Made by a program: the position numbers and the translations under genes. A stretch of 64,000 nucleotides of DNA from VXYL01 sp963665195. GTDB lineage: Bacteria > Pseudomonadota > Gammaproteobacteria > Pseudomonadales > Azotimanducaceae. The stretch lies in contig OY762070.1 in the NCBI GenBank assembly GCA_963665195.1, forward strand, positions 62,001-126,000. Reading direction: 5' to 3'. Under the pieces are notes generated by a model. That model worked only from the letters and a program-made list of their open reading frames with translations, was not told the DNA's origin and made no database searches. Position 1 is the first letter of the stretch. Each line of letters opens with the position of its first letter. This document shows, in pieces, positions 16,005 through 23,993 of this stretch.

Positions 16005-17156
16005 TCAGATGCCTAGATCCAGTTTGTTGTACCCCCGCAAGCTCTCCCTCGCGGCGTCGTTCCACTCGAACGTCTGGCCCACGAACGGCTGGTACTGGTA
16101 GGGCGTCTCGTCTGGGAAGCGCTGCTTGCGTGCCTCGATGGCCAATCCCAGGACCTGCGAGCGACTGCGGACTCGATCCTCGTCGTAGATGATCGTGTCG
16201 CTGCCCGGCGCATGGATGCCGTTCCCCCGCGCGCCTACGACGCTCGCCCGGGGATGGAAGCCGAAGTTGATCGTCACGCGGCAGTCGTCGCTGGTGTTCG
16301 CGAACGAGCCATGCACAGCTTGGCGGTTCGTGATCGCCACATCGCCCGGCTCGCACAGCAGCGGCACGGCGTCCGGGAGCCGGTCCGAGCCCGCATCCTC
16401 GCACCAGCCCTTGATGTCCGCTTGGGCGAGGTGCGAGCCCGGCACCACCCACAGCCCGTTCGCCGCGTTGCAGCCGTAGAGCTGGGCCATGAAGTTGAAG
16501 CCGTGGCTGCCCTTGTGGAACTTGGGCGTATCCCAGTGCGTCGTGCCGTCCTGGTGCCAGGCGACGCTGCCGCCGAGGCGCGGGTGCTTGATCCAGATCA
16601 CCTCGTTGAACGGCGAGAAGTCGGGACCGTTGAACGTCTCGGCAACGCGCATCAGGTCCGGGTGCGCGTAGAGGCGCAGCGCGGCGTCGGAGAACTGCAG
16701 CGAGCCGCCAACCACTTGCAGCACCCACTCGGGCGCATCCTCCGGGGGCGCGGGCTCGATCATCTTCGCTGGATGGCGCCCGTTGTTGCGCTCGGTGCCG
16801 CCGATGGGGTCGGAGAGCGGCCGCACCAAGGCCATGCCGCCGCCCTTGCCGTCCGCGCCGAGGGCCGGGCGTCCGTGGCGGTCCAGCTTGCCGCCCGGTG
16901 CCGTCGGGGCACGGTCGATGATGGCTTGCACGTCGCGCTCGATGTCCGCGAGTTCCTCTTCGCCGATCACGCCTTGGAAGACGTAGAAGCCGTGCCGCCA
17001 ATAGGACTCCACGATGTCCTCGTGCAGCGAACCGTCCTCGTGATAGCGAACGGGGCCGCGGTTGTCGAGGCCGAGGGCCCGCGCCGTGCCCGCCTCGCGA
17101 TAGGCGACCATCGCCGCCTCGTGTTCGCCGTAGTCCGATTGCCAAGCCATCGCCAT
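16005..17156 (-). CDS. Phytanoyl-CoA dioxygenase (PhyH) family oxygenase
   Basis: A 383-residue Fe(II)/2-oxoglutarate-dependent dioxygenase. The iron-binding HxD is in VAWHQDGTTHWDTP and the distal histidine in NRQAVHGSFANTSDD. The preceding segment FNEVIWIKHPRLGG and LWVVPGSHLAQADIKGW are characteristic of the family. The N-terminus has FQGVIGEEELADIERDVQAI. It probably hydroxylates a small molecule or alkyl side chain; the substrate is unknown. It is a single gene on the minus strand with no strong ribosome binding site visible. Confidence 0.88.
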   Translation of the reverse strand: MAMAWQSDYGEHEAAMVAYREAGTARALGLDNRGPVRYHEDGSLHEDIVESYWRHGFYVFQGVIGEEELADIERDVQAIIDRAPTAPGGKLDRHGRPALGADGKGGGMALVRPLSDPIGGTERNNGRHPAKMIEPAPPEDAPEWVLQVVGGSLQFSDAALRLYAHPDLMRVAETFNGPDFSPFNEVIWIKHPRLGGSVAWHQDGTTHWDTPKFHKGSHGFNFMAQLYGCNAANGLWVVPGSHLAQADIKGWCEDAGSDRLPDAVPLLCEPGDVAITNRQAVHGSFANTSDDCRVTINFGFHPRASVVGARGNGIHAPGSDTIIYDEDRVRSRSQVLGLAIEARKQRFPDETPYQYQPFVGQTFEWNDAARESLRGYNKLDLGI

Positions 17157-17238
17157 GGGTGGCCCTCCGACGTTCCCTTGTGGCGGATATTACGCCGTGG
17201 CCGAGCGATGTGCGCGGTGGCGCGGCGGCACCGGCGTC

Positions 17239-17424
17239 TCACTCCCCGCGCCTGCCGTCGATCCGAAGCTGCTGAAGTCCGTCGATCAGTGCGCGGAAAC
17301 TGCGGGATCGATTGTCGGTCAGCGACAGCTCCGGCGGAAAGACCTGCGCACCCAGCAACCGCGGCAGCAAGCCCTTCAGCATTTCCCGAGCGGAAGGCTC
17401 CTCCAGGAAGAACACGAGATTCAC
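17239..17424 (-). pseudogene. DUF4276 (TOPRIM-like) partner gene with a large internal deletion
   Basis: The 61 residues combine the two ends of a DUF4276 protein. The N-terminus NLVFFLEEPSAREMLKGLLPRLL is the family's opening motif. The C-terminus NRSRSFRALIDGLQQL is its closing motif. The ~120-residue middle, which carries most of the TOPRIM-like core, is absent, and the join is in frame. GTG 17424 overlaps the stop of the ATPase upstream (GTGA), so the two genes were a coupled pair. DUF4276 proteins normally accompany AAA ATPases in putative abortive-infection loci. The remnant is unlikely to be catalytically active. Confidence 0.75.
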
Positions 17425-18611
17425 GTTTCGGGGCCCGCTCCTTCAAAGAAGCCTTGCTTCCAGAGGTAGCCCATTTGATCGCCGTCCCGCATATAGCGTG
17501 CTACCTGCGCGTCTTCGCTGGCGCGACGGACCGTCGTGTAGCCGCCTTCCTTCTGCAGCCAGAAGACTTCGTGCAGTTCCGCCGCGTTCAAAAAATCGGG
17601 TGAGTGCGTGGAGACGAACACCTGCCCGCCGCGGTGGGCGTAGTCTCGAAACTCCTCGGCGAGTTCCCAAAAGAGAGTAGGGTAGAGCTGGTTTTCCGGC
17701 TCCTCGACGCAGAGGAGTGGGTGCGGCTCGGGGTCATAGAGCAGAGTCAGGTAGGCGAGCATCTTGATGGTGCCGTCGGACACGTACCGGGCGAGAAAGG
17801 GCGACTCGAAAGCGCCGTCTTGGAAGCGCAGCAGGATCCTGCCTTCCTCGGTTTGCTTGGTCTCCACATGCGCAATGCCCGGGACTCGAAGCGCGAGGGC
17901 ATTCAAGATGCGCTTGAACACCTTGGGGTGCTCGTTGTGGAGGTACTCGACGACGAGCGAGAGGTTCTCCCCCTCCCGCGAGAGATGCTCTGCATAGCCG
18001 ATTTCCTGCTCCGGTCTGGCTTGACTGATGTGAAAGTCCGACACATGCCACCGTTCGATGAGATCCCCCAAGGCGACGACCGCAGGGAATCGCTGAAACT
18101 GCGCAAGGCCCTTGATGGCGAGCAGGTCCGGGGACTTCAGCTCCTGTTCATCGCGTCGGAGCTGAGTCTGGTCGGCAACCTCGTCGGCCTCGTTCGTCAC
18201 CGCGTACCCACGCCCTTGGCGGAAGTCGAGAAAGTGCCACGGCCGTCCCCGGCTGAACGGGCGGTAGCGAAGGATCTCGCGTTCGACCACCGGTTGGGAC
18301 GCCGTCCCGCCGATCGAGAGGGAGTACGTGACCAGCGGCTTGCGTGCGCCCATGCGGTAGCAGACGTCGATCTGGATGGGACCGTCGGTGTCGCGGCTGC
18401 GCACTTCCTCCAAACCGCGGCTGCCACCCAGCTTCGCCAGGGCGGCGCGCACGTTGGTGCTCATTGCGTCGCGGAGAAAATCGAAAACCGAGAACAGGGT
18501 CGACTTGCCCGTGCCGTTCGCACCGACCAGAATGGCGAGGCGCGGAACGTCCCGAATGTCCACGTCTTTGAATGCTCGGAAGTTCCGAATCCGAATGCGC
18601 TCGATCTGCAT
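17421..18611 (-). CDS. AAA/ABC-type ATPase (AAA_15/AAA_21), putative defence component
   Basis: A 396-residue ATPase of the OLD/RecF-like group. It starts MQIERIRIRNFRAFKDVDI, with Walker A GANGTGKST at residues 30-38, Walker B LLCVEEPENQLYP, and the switch motif VFVSTHSPDFL. A signature-like segment VSDGTIKMLAYLTLL precedes Walker B. ATPases of this type pair with TOPRIM nucleases in PARIS-, AbiL- or OLD-like anti-phage systems. Here the partner is the internally deleted DUF4276 gene, which overlaps the ATPase stop by four bases. ATG 18611 is chosen because homology starts there. Confidence 0.85.
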   Translation of the reverse strand: MQIERIRIRNFRAFKDVDIRDVPRLAILVGANGTGKSTLFSVFDFLRDAMSTNVRAALAKLGGSRGLEEVRSRDTDGPIQIDVCYRMGARKPLVTYSLSIGGTASQPVVEREILRYRPFSRGRPWHFLDFRQGRGYAVTNEADEVADQTQLRRDEQELKSPDLLAIKGLAQFQRFPAVVALGDLIERWHVSDFHISQARPEQEIGYAEHLSREGENLSLVVEYLHNEHPKVFKRILNALALRVPGIAHVETKQTEEGRILLRFQDGAFESPFLARYVSDGTIKMLAYLTLLYDPEPHPLLCVEEPENQLYPTLFWELAEEFRDYAHRGGQVFVSTHSPDFLNAAELHEVFWLQKEGGYTTVRRASEDAQVARYMRDGDQMGYLWKQGFFEGAGPET

Positions 18612-18773
18612 GTCGCGTCTGCGGCCGGCCAGCGCAGTGGAGCATAGCGCCATTCGCGACAGGGCATCAATCCGCCCGCTCCGTGCCGCTCGCTCGGTCG
18701 GAGACCGTCGCTCGCTGGCTCATCGCGTGCGCCGTTCATGCGGCCAAGCCAGCGTCGCGCTGGCCCAACGTAC

Positions 18774-18802
18774 TTGACGCGCCCGAGAAACCGCCCTATG
18801 GT
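18774..18802 (+). promoter_or_regulatory. Sigma70-type promoter of the tRNA-Ala gene
   Basis: TTGACG (18774-18779), 17-base spacer, TATGGT (18797-18802). The predicted start is about 18809, twelve bases before the tRNA. A 7-bp hairpin (GCCAGCG-TCG-CGCTGGC) lies just upstream at 18748-18764. Confidence 0.7.
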
Positions 18803-18820
18803 CGCTGCCAGACTTCGCTT

Positions 18821-18896
<76 letters not shown>

Positions 18897-18914
18897 ACTC
18901 CCGCCGTCGTCCGA

Positions 18915-19253
18915 ATGCCGTCGCCCACCGTCGTTTTCGTGCAGCCGGACGGGCGCCGTGAGCGCTTTGCCGTCGCGGCGGGCGCCACTGCCATGGATTG
19001 CGCCTTGGACAACGGCGTGCGCGGCATCTACGCGCAGTGCGGCGGCGGCTGCACCTGTTCCACCTGCCACGGCATCGTCGACCCGAGCTGGTTCGCGCGC
19101 GCCGGGCCGCCCGTCGGCGACGAGGCGGACATCCTCGAATTCGTCCCGGAGCGCCAGGCCACCAGCCGTCTCACCTGCCAGATCGTCATGGATGAGAGCC
19201 TGAGCGGCATCGTCATTCACGTCCCGGTGCCTACCGATGCCCCCAGCGCCTGA
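18915..19253 (+). CDS. 2Fe-2S ferredoxin, adrenodoxin type
   Basis: A 112-residue ferredoxin beginning VVFVQPDGRRERFAVAAGATAMDCALDNGVRGI. The cluster ligands are three cysteines in CGGGCTCSTC and the fourth in RLTCQIVM. The IVDPSWFA and EADILEF segments are typical of the vertebrate-type/ISC-fdx-like class, which feeds electrons to cytochromes P450 and Rieske-type oxygenases. It follows the tRNA gene closely. Its stop is one base away from the convergent MATE gene's stop. Confidence 0.9.
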   Translation: MPSPTVVFVQPDGRRERFAVAAGATAMDCALDNGVRGIYAQCGGGCTCSTCHGIVDPSWFARAGPPVGDEADILEFVPERQATSRLTCQIVMDESLSGIVIHVPVPTDAPSA

Positions 19254-19254
19254 C

Positions 19255-20679
19255 CTAGCGCGCCAAGCGCATGATGCGCTCGGGATTCCGTGCCGTGCGG
19301 TATAGCCGCAGGCTGATGGCGATGGCCACCAGCGCCAGCCCGAACGAGAGCGCCACCCAGAACCCGTATACACCGAGCGCCGACACCTCCCCGAATCCGT
19401 AGGCGAGGGCCATGCCGAGCGGCAGCGAAAACAGCCAGTAGCCGCTGATGGTGTACAACATCGGCGCTCGGGTGTCCTTGTAGCCGCGCAGCGCGCCGGT
19501 GGCGGTTCCTTGGAGGTCGTCGAAAACTTGGTAGATGGCGATCAGGATGAGCAATCCGGCCGCCAGCCCGGTGACCTCCGCGTCGTTGCTGTAGATCGCG
19601 ACGAGGCCGTGGCGCAGCAGCACCAGCGCCGCGCTCACCGCCAGCGCGTAGCCGAGCGAGATGGCGATGGCGACCTTGGCGACGTGCCGTGCCGCGGCGA
19701 GATCGCCGGCGCCGACGAAGAAGCCGATGCGGATGCCGGCGGCGGCACCGAGCGCCATCGGGATCACGAATGTCGCCCAGTTGATGTGCCCGGCGATGCT
19801 GTGCGCGGCTAGGGGCACGACGCCGAGCCGTCCGACCAGGAAGCCGATCAACGCGAACAGGCCCATGCCGACGAACGACGACAGGCCGATCGGCAGACCG
19901 ACCCACAGCAGGTGGCCGATGCGCCGCCAGTCCGGGCGCTCGAAACCGTGCCACAGGCCGGTGGCGCGGAAGTAGCGGAACCGAGACAGCACGATCATCG
20001 CCCCGAACTCGCACCACATGACGATGGCGGTGGCCCAGCCGCAGCCTTCGCCGCCAAGTTCCGGCGCTCCGAACGCGCCGTAGATGAAGACGTAGTTCAG
20101 CACCGCGTTGACCAGCAGCATGGTGCCGACGATGACCATCGGTCCGACGGTGCGGCCGAGGCCCTCGGAGGCGTAGCGCAGCACCACATAGACCATCACC
20201 GGCGGCAGCCCCCAGGCGGCCGCGCCGAGATAGCGCTCGGCGATGTCGGCCGCGGCAGGATCGATCTCGAAGAAGGCGAACAGCGGCGCTGCGTTCAGCA
20301 CGAGCGCGACGGCAAGCGCCGCGAGACAGGCCGCCACCAGCAGCGCTTGGCGGACTACGATGCCGACCTCGTCCGTACGCCCCGCACCGACGAGCTGCGC
20401 GGCGATGGGTGTCACGGCCATCGTGCAGCCGGTGAAGAGCATGAAGATCGGCCACAGCACATTGCTGCCAAGCGCGACGCCGGCCAGATGGACGGAGTCG
20501 TAGTTGCCGGACATCGCGGTGTCGAGGAAGCCCATGCCCATGATGAAGAACTGCGTCGCGGCCATGGGCACGCCCAAGCGGCACAGCGCCCACGCCTCGT
20601 TCCGGAACGAGGCCGTCGGCGCTTGCGATGCGGGTGCGCTGTCGCTCGGCTGGACGCGCGGGTTCGTACTGGAAGCCAA
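19255..20679 (-). CDS. MATE family efflux transporter
   Basis: 474 residues with about twelve transmembrane segments, length and pattern of NorM-type Na+/H+-coupled multidrug antiporters of the inner membrane. Landmarks are LCRLGVPMAATQFFIMGMGFLDTAMSGNY, where the D-T-A motif follows the first helix, ALGSNVLWPIFMLFTGCTMAVTPIAAQLVGAG, and in the second half FVVPMALGAAAGIRIG-type sequence followed by a repeat of the same pattern. The N-terminal ~25 residues are polar and may not be conserved. The gene is convergent with the ferredoxin. Confidence 0.92.
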   Translation of the reverse strand: MASSTNPRVQPSDSAPASQAPTASFRNEAWALCRLGVPMAATQFFIMGMGFLDTAMSGNYDSVHLAGVALGSNVLWPIFMLFTGCTMAVTPIAAQLVGAGRTDEVGIVVRQALLVAACLAALAVALVLNAAPLFAFFEIDPAAADIAERYLGAAAWGLPPVMVYVVLRYASEGLGRTVGPMVIVGTMLLVNAVLNYVFIYGAFGAPELGGEGCGWATAIVMWCEFGAMIVLSRFRYFRATGLWHGFERPDWRRIGHLLWVGLPIGLSSFVGMGLFALIGFLVGRLGVVPLAAHSIAGHINWATFVIPMALGAAAGIRIGFFVGAGDLAAARHVAKVAIAISLGYALAVSAALVLLRHGLVAIYSNDAEVTGLAAGLLILIAIYQVFDDLQGTATGALRGYKDTRAPMLYTISGYWLFSLPLGMALAYGFGEVSALGVYGFWVALSFGLALVAIAISLRLYRTARNPERIMRLAR

Positions 20680-20841
20680 GAGATGTCGACGCCTGGGTGT
20701 GGGGGGACGGGATGCGCGACGCGCTCTCCCCGGGGCGGCGGCATTCTACAGCCGTTAACCCCGCTGCAAATCGGCGCTACCCGTGTGCCCGCCGTTGTGG
20801 GAGTCTGTAGGCAATCGTCGCTGAAGGCCGTAGGAGCAGCC

Positions 20842-21525
20842 GTGGCCGATTCGCAGCCAACATCCCGCGCGTCCCGCAAAGACCCCGGCGGGAGCGCGGC
20901 GCTCGGCCCCATCCCGGCGAACTTCCTGCTGCGCGAGGACGAATCCGCCGATGCGCTGTTCTATTCGCAGGCGCGGCTCGTCACCCACATCGACGACGCG
21001 ACCATCCGTGCGCTCACCGCGTTCTACGCCGAGTTCCTGCCGCCCGGCGGACGCATCTTGGACCTGATGTCCTCGTGGGTTTCGCACCTCCCGGACGAGG
21101 ACTACGCGCATGTAGCCGGACTCGGCATGAACGCCGAGGAGCTCGCCGCCAACATGCGGCTCGACGAGTGGGTCGTCCACGACCTGAACGCCGAGCCGCG
21201 CCTGCCGTTCGGCGACGCGGCGTTCGACCGCGCGGTGATCGCCGTCTCCGTGCAGTATCTGATCCGCCCGGTGGAGGTCTTCACGGATTTGAAGCGCGTT
21301 CTCGCGCCCGGAGGCCGGGTGGCCGTCGCCATCTCCCACCGCTGCTTCCCGACCAAGGCGATCATGGCGTTTCGGGCCCTGCCGCCGCGCGAGCGTTTGG
21401 CGTTGGTGGCGGTCTACCTAGATCGCGCCGGATTCGGCGATCTGGCCCATCTGGATCGCTCGCCGCCGAACGCCGATCCGTTGTGGATCGTGACGGGCAG
21501 CGTCCCGAATGGGAACGTGGCCTAG
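20842..21525 (+). CDS. Class I SAM-dependent methyltransferase-like protein
   Basis: 227 residues from GTG 20842, with TAGGAG five bases upstream. The Rossmann-type order is seen: GGRILDLMSSWVSHLP where motif I would be (the usual GxGxG is replaced), AHVAGLGMNAEEL for motif II, LPFGDAAFDRAVIAVSVQYL for motifs III/IV and VLAPGGRVAVAISHRCF for motif V. Related proteins with the degenerate motif I occur widely but have no assigned substrate. It is the first gene of a closely packed run with dinB, an MFS gene and selD. Confidence 0.75.
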   Translation: MADSQPTSRASRKDPGGSAALGPIPANFLLREDESADALFYSQARLVTHIDDATIRALTAFYAEFLPPGGRILDLMSSWVSHLPDEDYAHVAGLGMNAEELAANMRLDEWVVHDLNAEPRLPFGDAAFDRAVIAVSVQYLIRPVEVFTDLKRVLAPGGRVAVAISHRCFPTKAIMAFRALPPRERLALVAVYLDRAGFGDLAHLDRSPPNADPLWIVTGSVPNGNVA

Positions 21526-21529
21526 CCTG

Positions 21530-22786
21530 ATGGCGGTCGCGAGCCGAGCGATGGCGCCGCGCCAGGGCGTCGAGGCTTGGCCGCGCACCGTCGTCCATGC
21601 CGATATGGACGCCTTCTACGCGGCGGTCGAGCAGCTCGACGATCCGTCGCTCAAGGGCAAGCCGGTGCTGGTCGGTCCGAACAGCTTTCGCGGCGTGGTT
21701 CTGACGGCCAGCTACGAGGCGCGGCCCTATCGCGTCGGGAGCGCGATGCCCATGGGGGAGGCGCGGCGGCGGTGTCCGCACGCGGTGATCGTCGAGCCGC
21801 GCCTCGATCGCTACCAGGAGGTGTCCGCGCAAGTCATGGACATCCTTGGCGACTTCTCGCCGAGCGTGGAAGCACTGTCCCTCGACGAGGCGTTCCTGGA
21901 CATGAGCGGCGCCGAGCGTTTGTTCGGGCCTCCGGCGACGATGGCGGGGCGGATCAAGGCAGCCGTGCGCGAGGCGACCGGCCTCGACATCTCCGTCGGC
22001 GTGTCCGGCACCAAGTACGTGGCGAAGGTCGCGAGCGCCTACGACAAGCCCGACGGCCTCACGGTCGTGCCGCCGGCGATAGCGAGGGCTTGGCTCGCGC
22101 CACAGCCGGTATCTAGGCTTTGGGGCGCCGGGCCGAAAACCGTGCCGCGCCTCAATGCCCTGGGGTTCGAGACCATCGGGGACATCGCCGACGCGGACAT
22201 CGCGTTCCTCAGCGAGCGGCTCGGCCATCTGGGCCTGCACTTCCACGATCTGGCCAATGCCCGGGACCCGCGGCCCGTGCATCGCTCGCGGCAATCGAAG
22301 AGCCTCGGCTCGGACCGCACGCTGGCGTTCGACGTATCCAAGCGCGAGGACATCGAGCTGCACCTGCGTCGTGCGGCCGAGCGCATCGCCCGGCGACTGC
22401 GCGCCAAGGGCATCGCCGCGCGCGGCGTGCGCGTGCGCCTCAAGACCAGCACGTTTCGCATGCTCACCCGCCAGCGCCTGCTCGCGACGCCGACGGACCT
22501 CGGCAGCGAACTGCTTGCCGCGGCGAGCAGCCTGCTGGGCGAGTTCGACCATCCGGGACCATTCCGGCTGGTGGGTCTCGCCGCTTTCGACCTCGCCCGG
22601 CAGAATGCGCCGCGGCAGCTCGATCTGTTCGAGGACCATCTGCGGCGCGAACTCGACACCACCATCGACTGGCTGATCGACCGCTTCGGTCGCGATGTGG
22701 TGATGCGGGCTCGGGACCTGCACCACCGCGGTGCCAATCGCGACGGCGCGAACCTCGACTTCCTGGACAGGCGTGCCACCCGCTAG
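21530..22786 (+). CDS. dinB: DNA polymerase IV (Y-family translesion polymerase)
   Basis: A 418-residue Pol IV. The catalytic residues lie in VVHADMDAFYAAVEQ and EALSLDEAFLDM. The steric gate and palm segment PVLVGPNSFRGVVLTASYEARPYRVGSAMP is typical, as is SGTKYVAKVASAYDKPDG. The thumb/HhH part has LWGAGPKTVPRLNALGFETIGDIA. The C-terminal little finger ends with RQLDLFED, a canonical beta-clamp-binding motif. The start is set at ATG 21530, five bases after the preceding stop; ATG 21551 is an alternative. No LexA box is evident in the preceding sequence. Confidence 0.95.
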   Translation: MAVASRAMAPRQGVEAWPRTVVHADMDAFYAAVEQLDDPSLKGKPVLVGPNSFRGVVLTASYEARPYRVGSAMPMGEARRRCPHAVIVEPRLDRYQEVSAQVMDILGDFSPSVEALSLDEAFLDMSGAERLFGPPATMAGRIKAAVREATGLDISVGVSGTKYVAKVASAYDKPDGLTVVPPAIARAWLAPQPVSRLWGAGPKTVPRLNALGFETIGDIADADIAFLSERLGHLGLHFHDLANARDPRPVHRSRQSKSLGSDRTLAFDVSKREDIELHLRRAAERIARRLRAKGIAARGVRVRLKTSTFRMLTRQRLLATPTDLGSELLAAASSLLGEFDHPGPFRLVGLAAFDLARQNAPRQLDLFEDHLRRELDTTIDWLIDRFGRDVVMRARDLHHRGANRDGANLDFLDRRATR

Positions 22787-23993
22787 CGCAAGCATCCGCC
22801 GCGAACTGCTGAGTCGCAACCTCGCCATTCTGGTGGCGGCGCAGGCGGTGGCGGTGACGGGCACGGTGGCGCTGGTCACCTTGGGCGGCATCATCGGCCG
22901 CGAACTCGCGCCGACGCCCAACCTCGCCACTCTGCCGCTGTCTCTGATGGTGCTCGGCACCGCTGCGGCGACGGTATTCGCGGCGTGGCTGATGGCCCGC
23001 ATCGGTCGGCGCATCGGCTTCATCTGCGGCGCTCTGCTCGGCGGTTTAGGGGCGGCATTCGGCGGCTGGGCAGTGGTGGGCGGCAACTTCCCGGGCTTCT
23101 GCTTCGCCTCGGCACTCGTCGGCACGGCCATGGCCTTCTCCGCCCAGTACCGGTTCGCGGCTGCCGAAAGCGTCAGCCCGGCAGCGGCGGGCTATGCCGT
23201 TTCCTGCACGCTGGCCGGCTCGCTGCTCGGCGCGATGATCGGCCCGGAACTGGCGGCTCGGGGCGAGTTCTGGATCGATGCCGGCCGCTTCGCGGGGACC
23301 TTCGCGGGCGTCGCCGGCTGCTATGTGGCGGCGGCGGTGCTGCTGCTCGGGTTGCGGGTCGCTGCGCCCGTTGCCGCGGGGGGGACGAGCCGGCCTGTGC
23401 GCGAACTCGCGGAGATGACGCGCAGCCGAACCTTCGCCGCGGCGGTGCTGGGCGGCGCGGCGGGCTACGGCGTAATGGTGTTCGTGATGACCGCCGCGCC
23501 GCTTGCGATGCATGCGGTGGACGGCCACTCGCTGCGCCACACGGCGGGAGTCGTGCAAGCCCATGTGCTGGCGATGTACGCGCCGTCGCTGATCGCCGGT
23601 GCGCTGATCGCCCGCTGGGGCGCGGACCGGACCATGCTGCTGGGCGCGCTGGTGCTGGGTCTCACGGTGTGCGTCGGCTTCCTTGGCCGCGAAGTGATGC
23701 ACTATGCGGTCGCGATGGTGGCGCTCGGCGTCGGCTGGAACTTCCTCTACACCGGCGGCACCACGCTGCTCGGCCAGGCGCACACTTCGGACGAGCGATT
23801 CCGCGCCCAGGCGGTCAACGACCTCGCGGTGTTCAGCACCTCCGCCGTCGCCTCGCTTGGCGCCGGCGCGGTAATGCAGATCTTCGGCTGGAATGCCGTG
23901 CTCGGCGTCTCGGCGCCGGTGATCGTGGCGGCGCTAGCGGCGCTGGTGCTGCTCAGACGGGGCAGGGCCAGCGGCCTGGGCATGGCGGGATGA
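22773..23993 (+). CDS. Major facilitator superfamily transporter
   Basis: A 406-residue inner-membrane permease with about twelve hydrophobic segments. The characteristic cytoplasmic loop after helix 2 reads AWLMARIGRRIGFICG, a recognisable MFS motif A, and a second copy at mid-protein reads ALIARWGADRTMLLGALVLG. The GTG start at 22773 lies 14 bases inside dinB. Its stop overlaps the selD start as ATGA. Substrate unknown; coupling to a SelD fusion gene makes selenium or sulfur oxyanion transport a thought, but nothing in the sequence supports it directly. Confidence 0.88.
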   Translation: MPPASASIRRELLSRNLAILVAAQAVAVTGTVALVTLGGIIGRELAPTPNLATLPLSLMVLGTAAATVFAAWLMARIGRRIGFICGALLGGLGAAFGGWAVVGGNFPGFCFASALVGTAMAFSAQYRFAAAESVSPAAAGYAVSCTLAGSLLGAMIGPELAARGEFWIDAGRFAGTFAGVAGCYVAAAVLLLGLRVAAPVAAGGTSRPVRELAEMTRSRTFAAAVLGGAAGYGVMVFVMTAAPLAMHAVDGHSLRHTAGVVQAHVLAMYAPSLIAGALIARWGADRTMLLGALVLGLTVCVGFLGREVMHYAVAMVALGVGWNFLYTGGTTLLGQAHTSDERFRAQAVNDLAVFSTSAVASLGAGAVMQIFGWNAVLGVSAPVIVAALAALVLLRRGRASGLGMAG

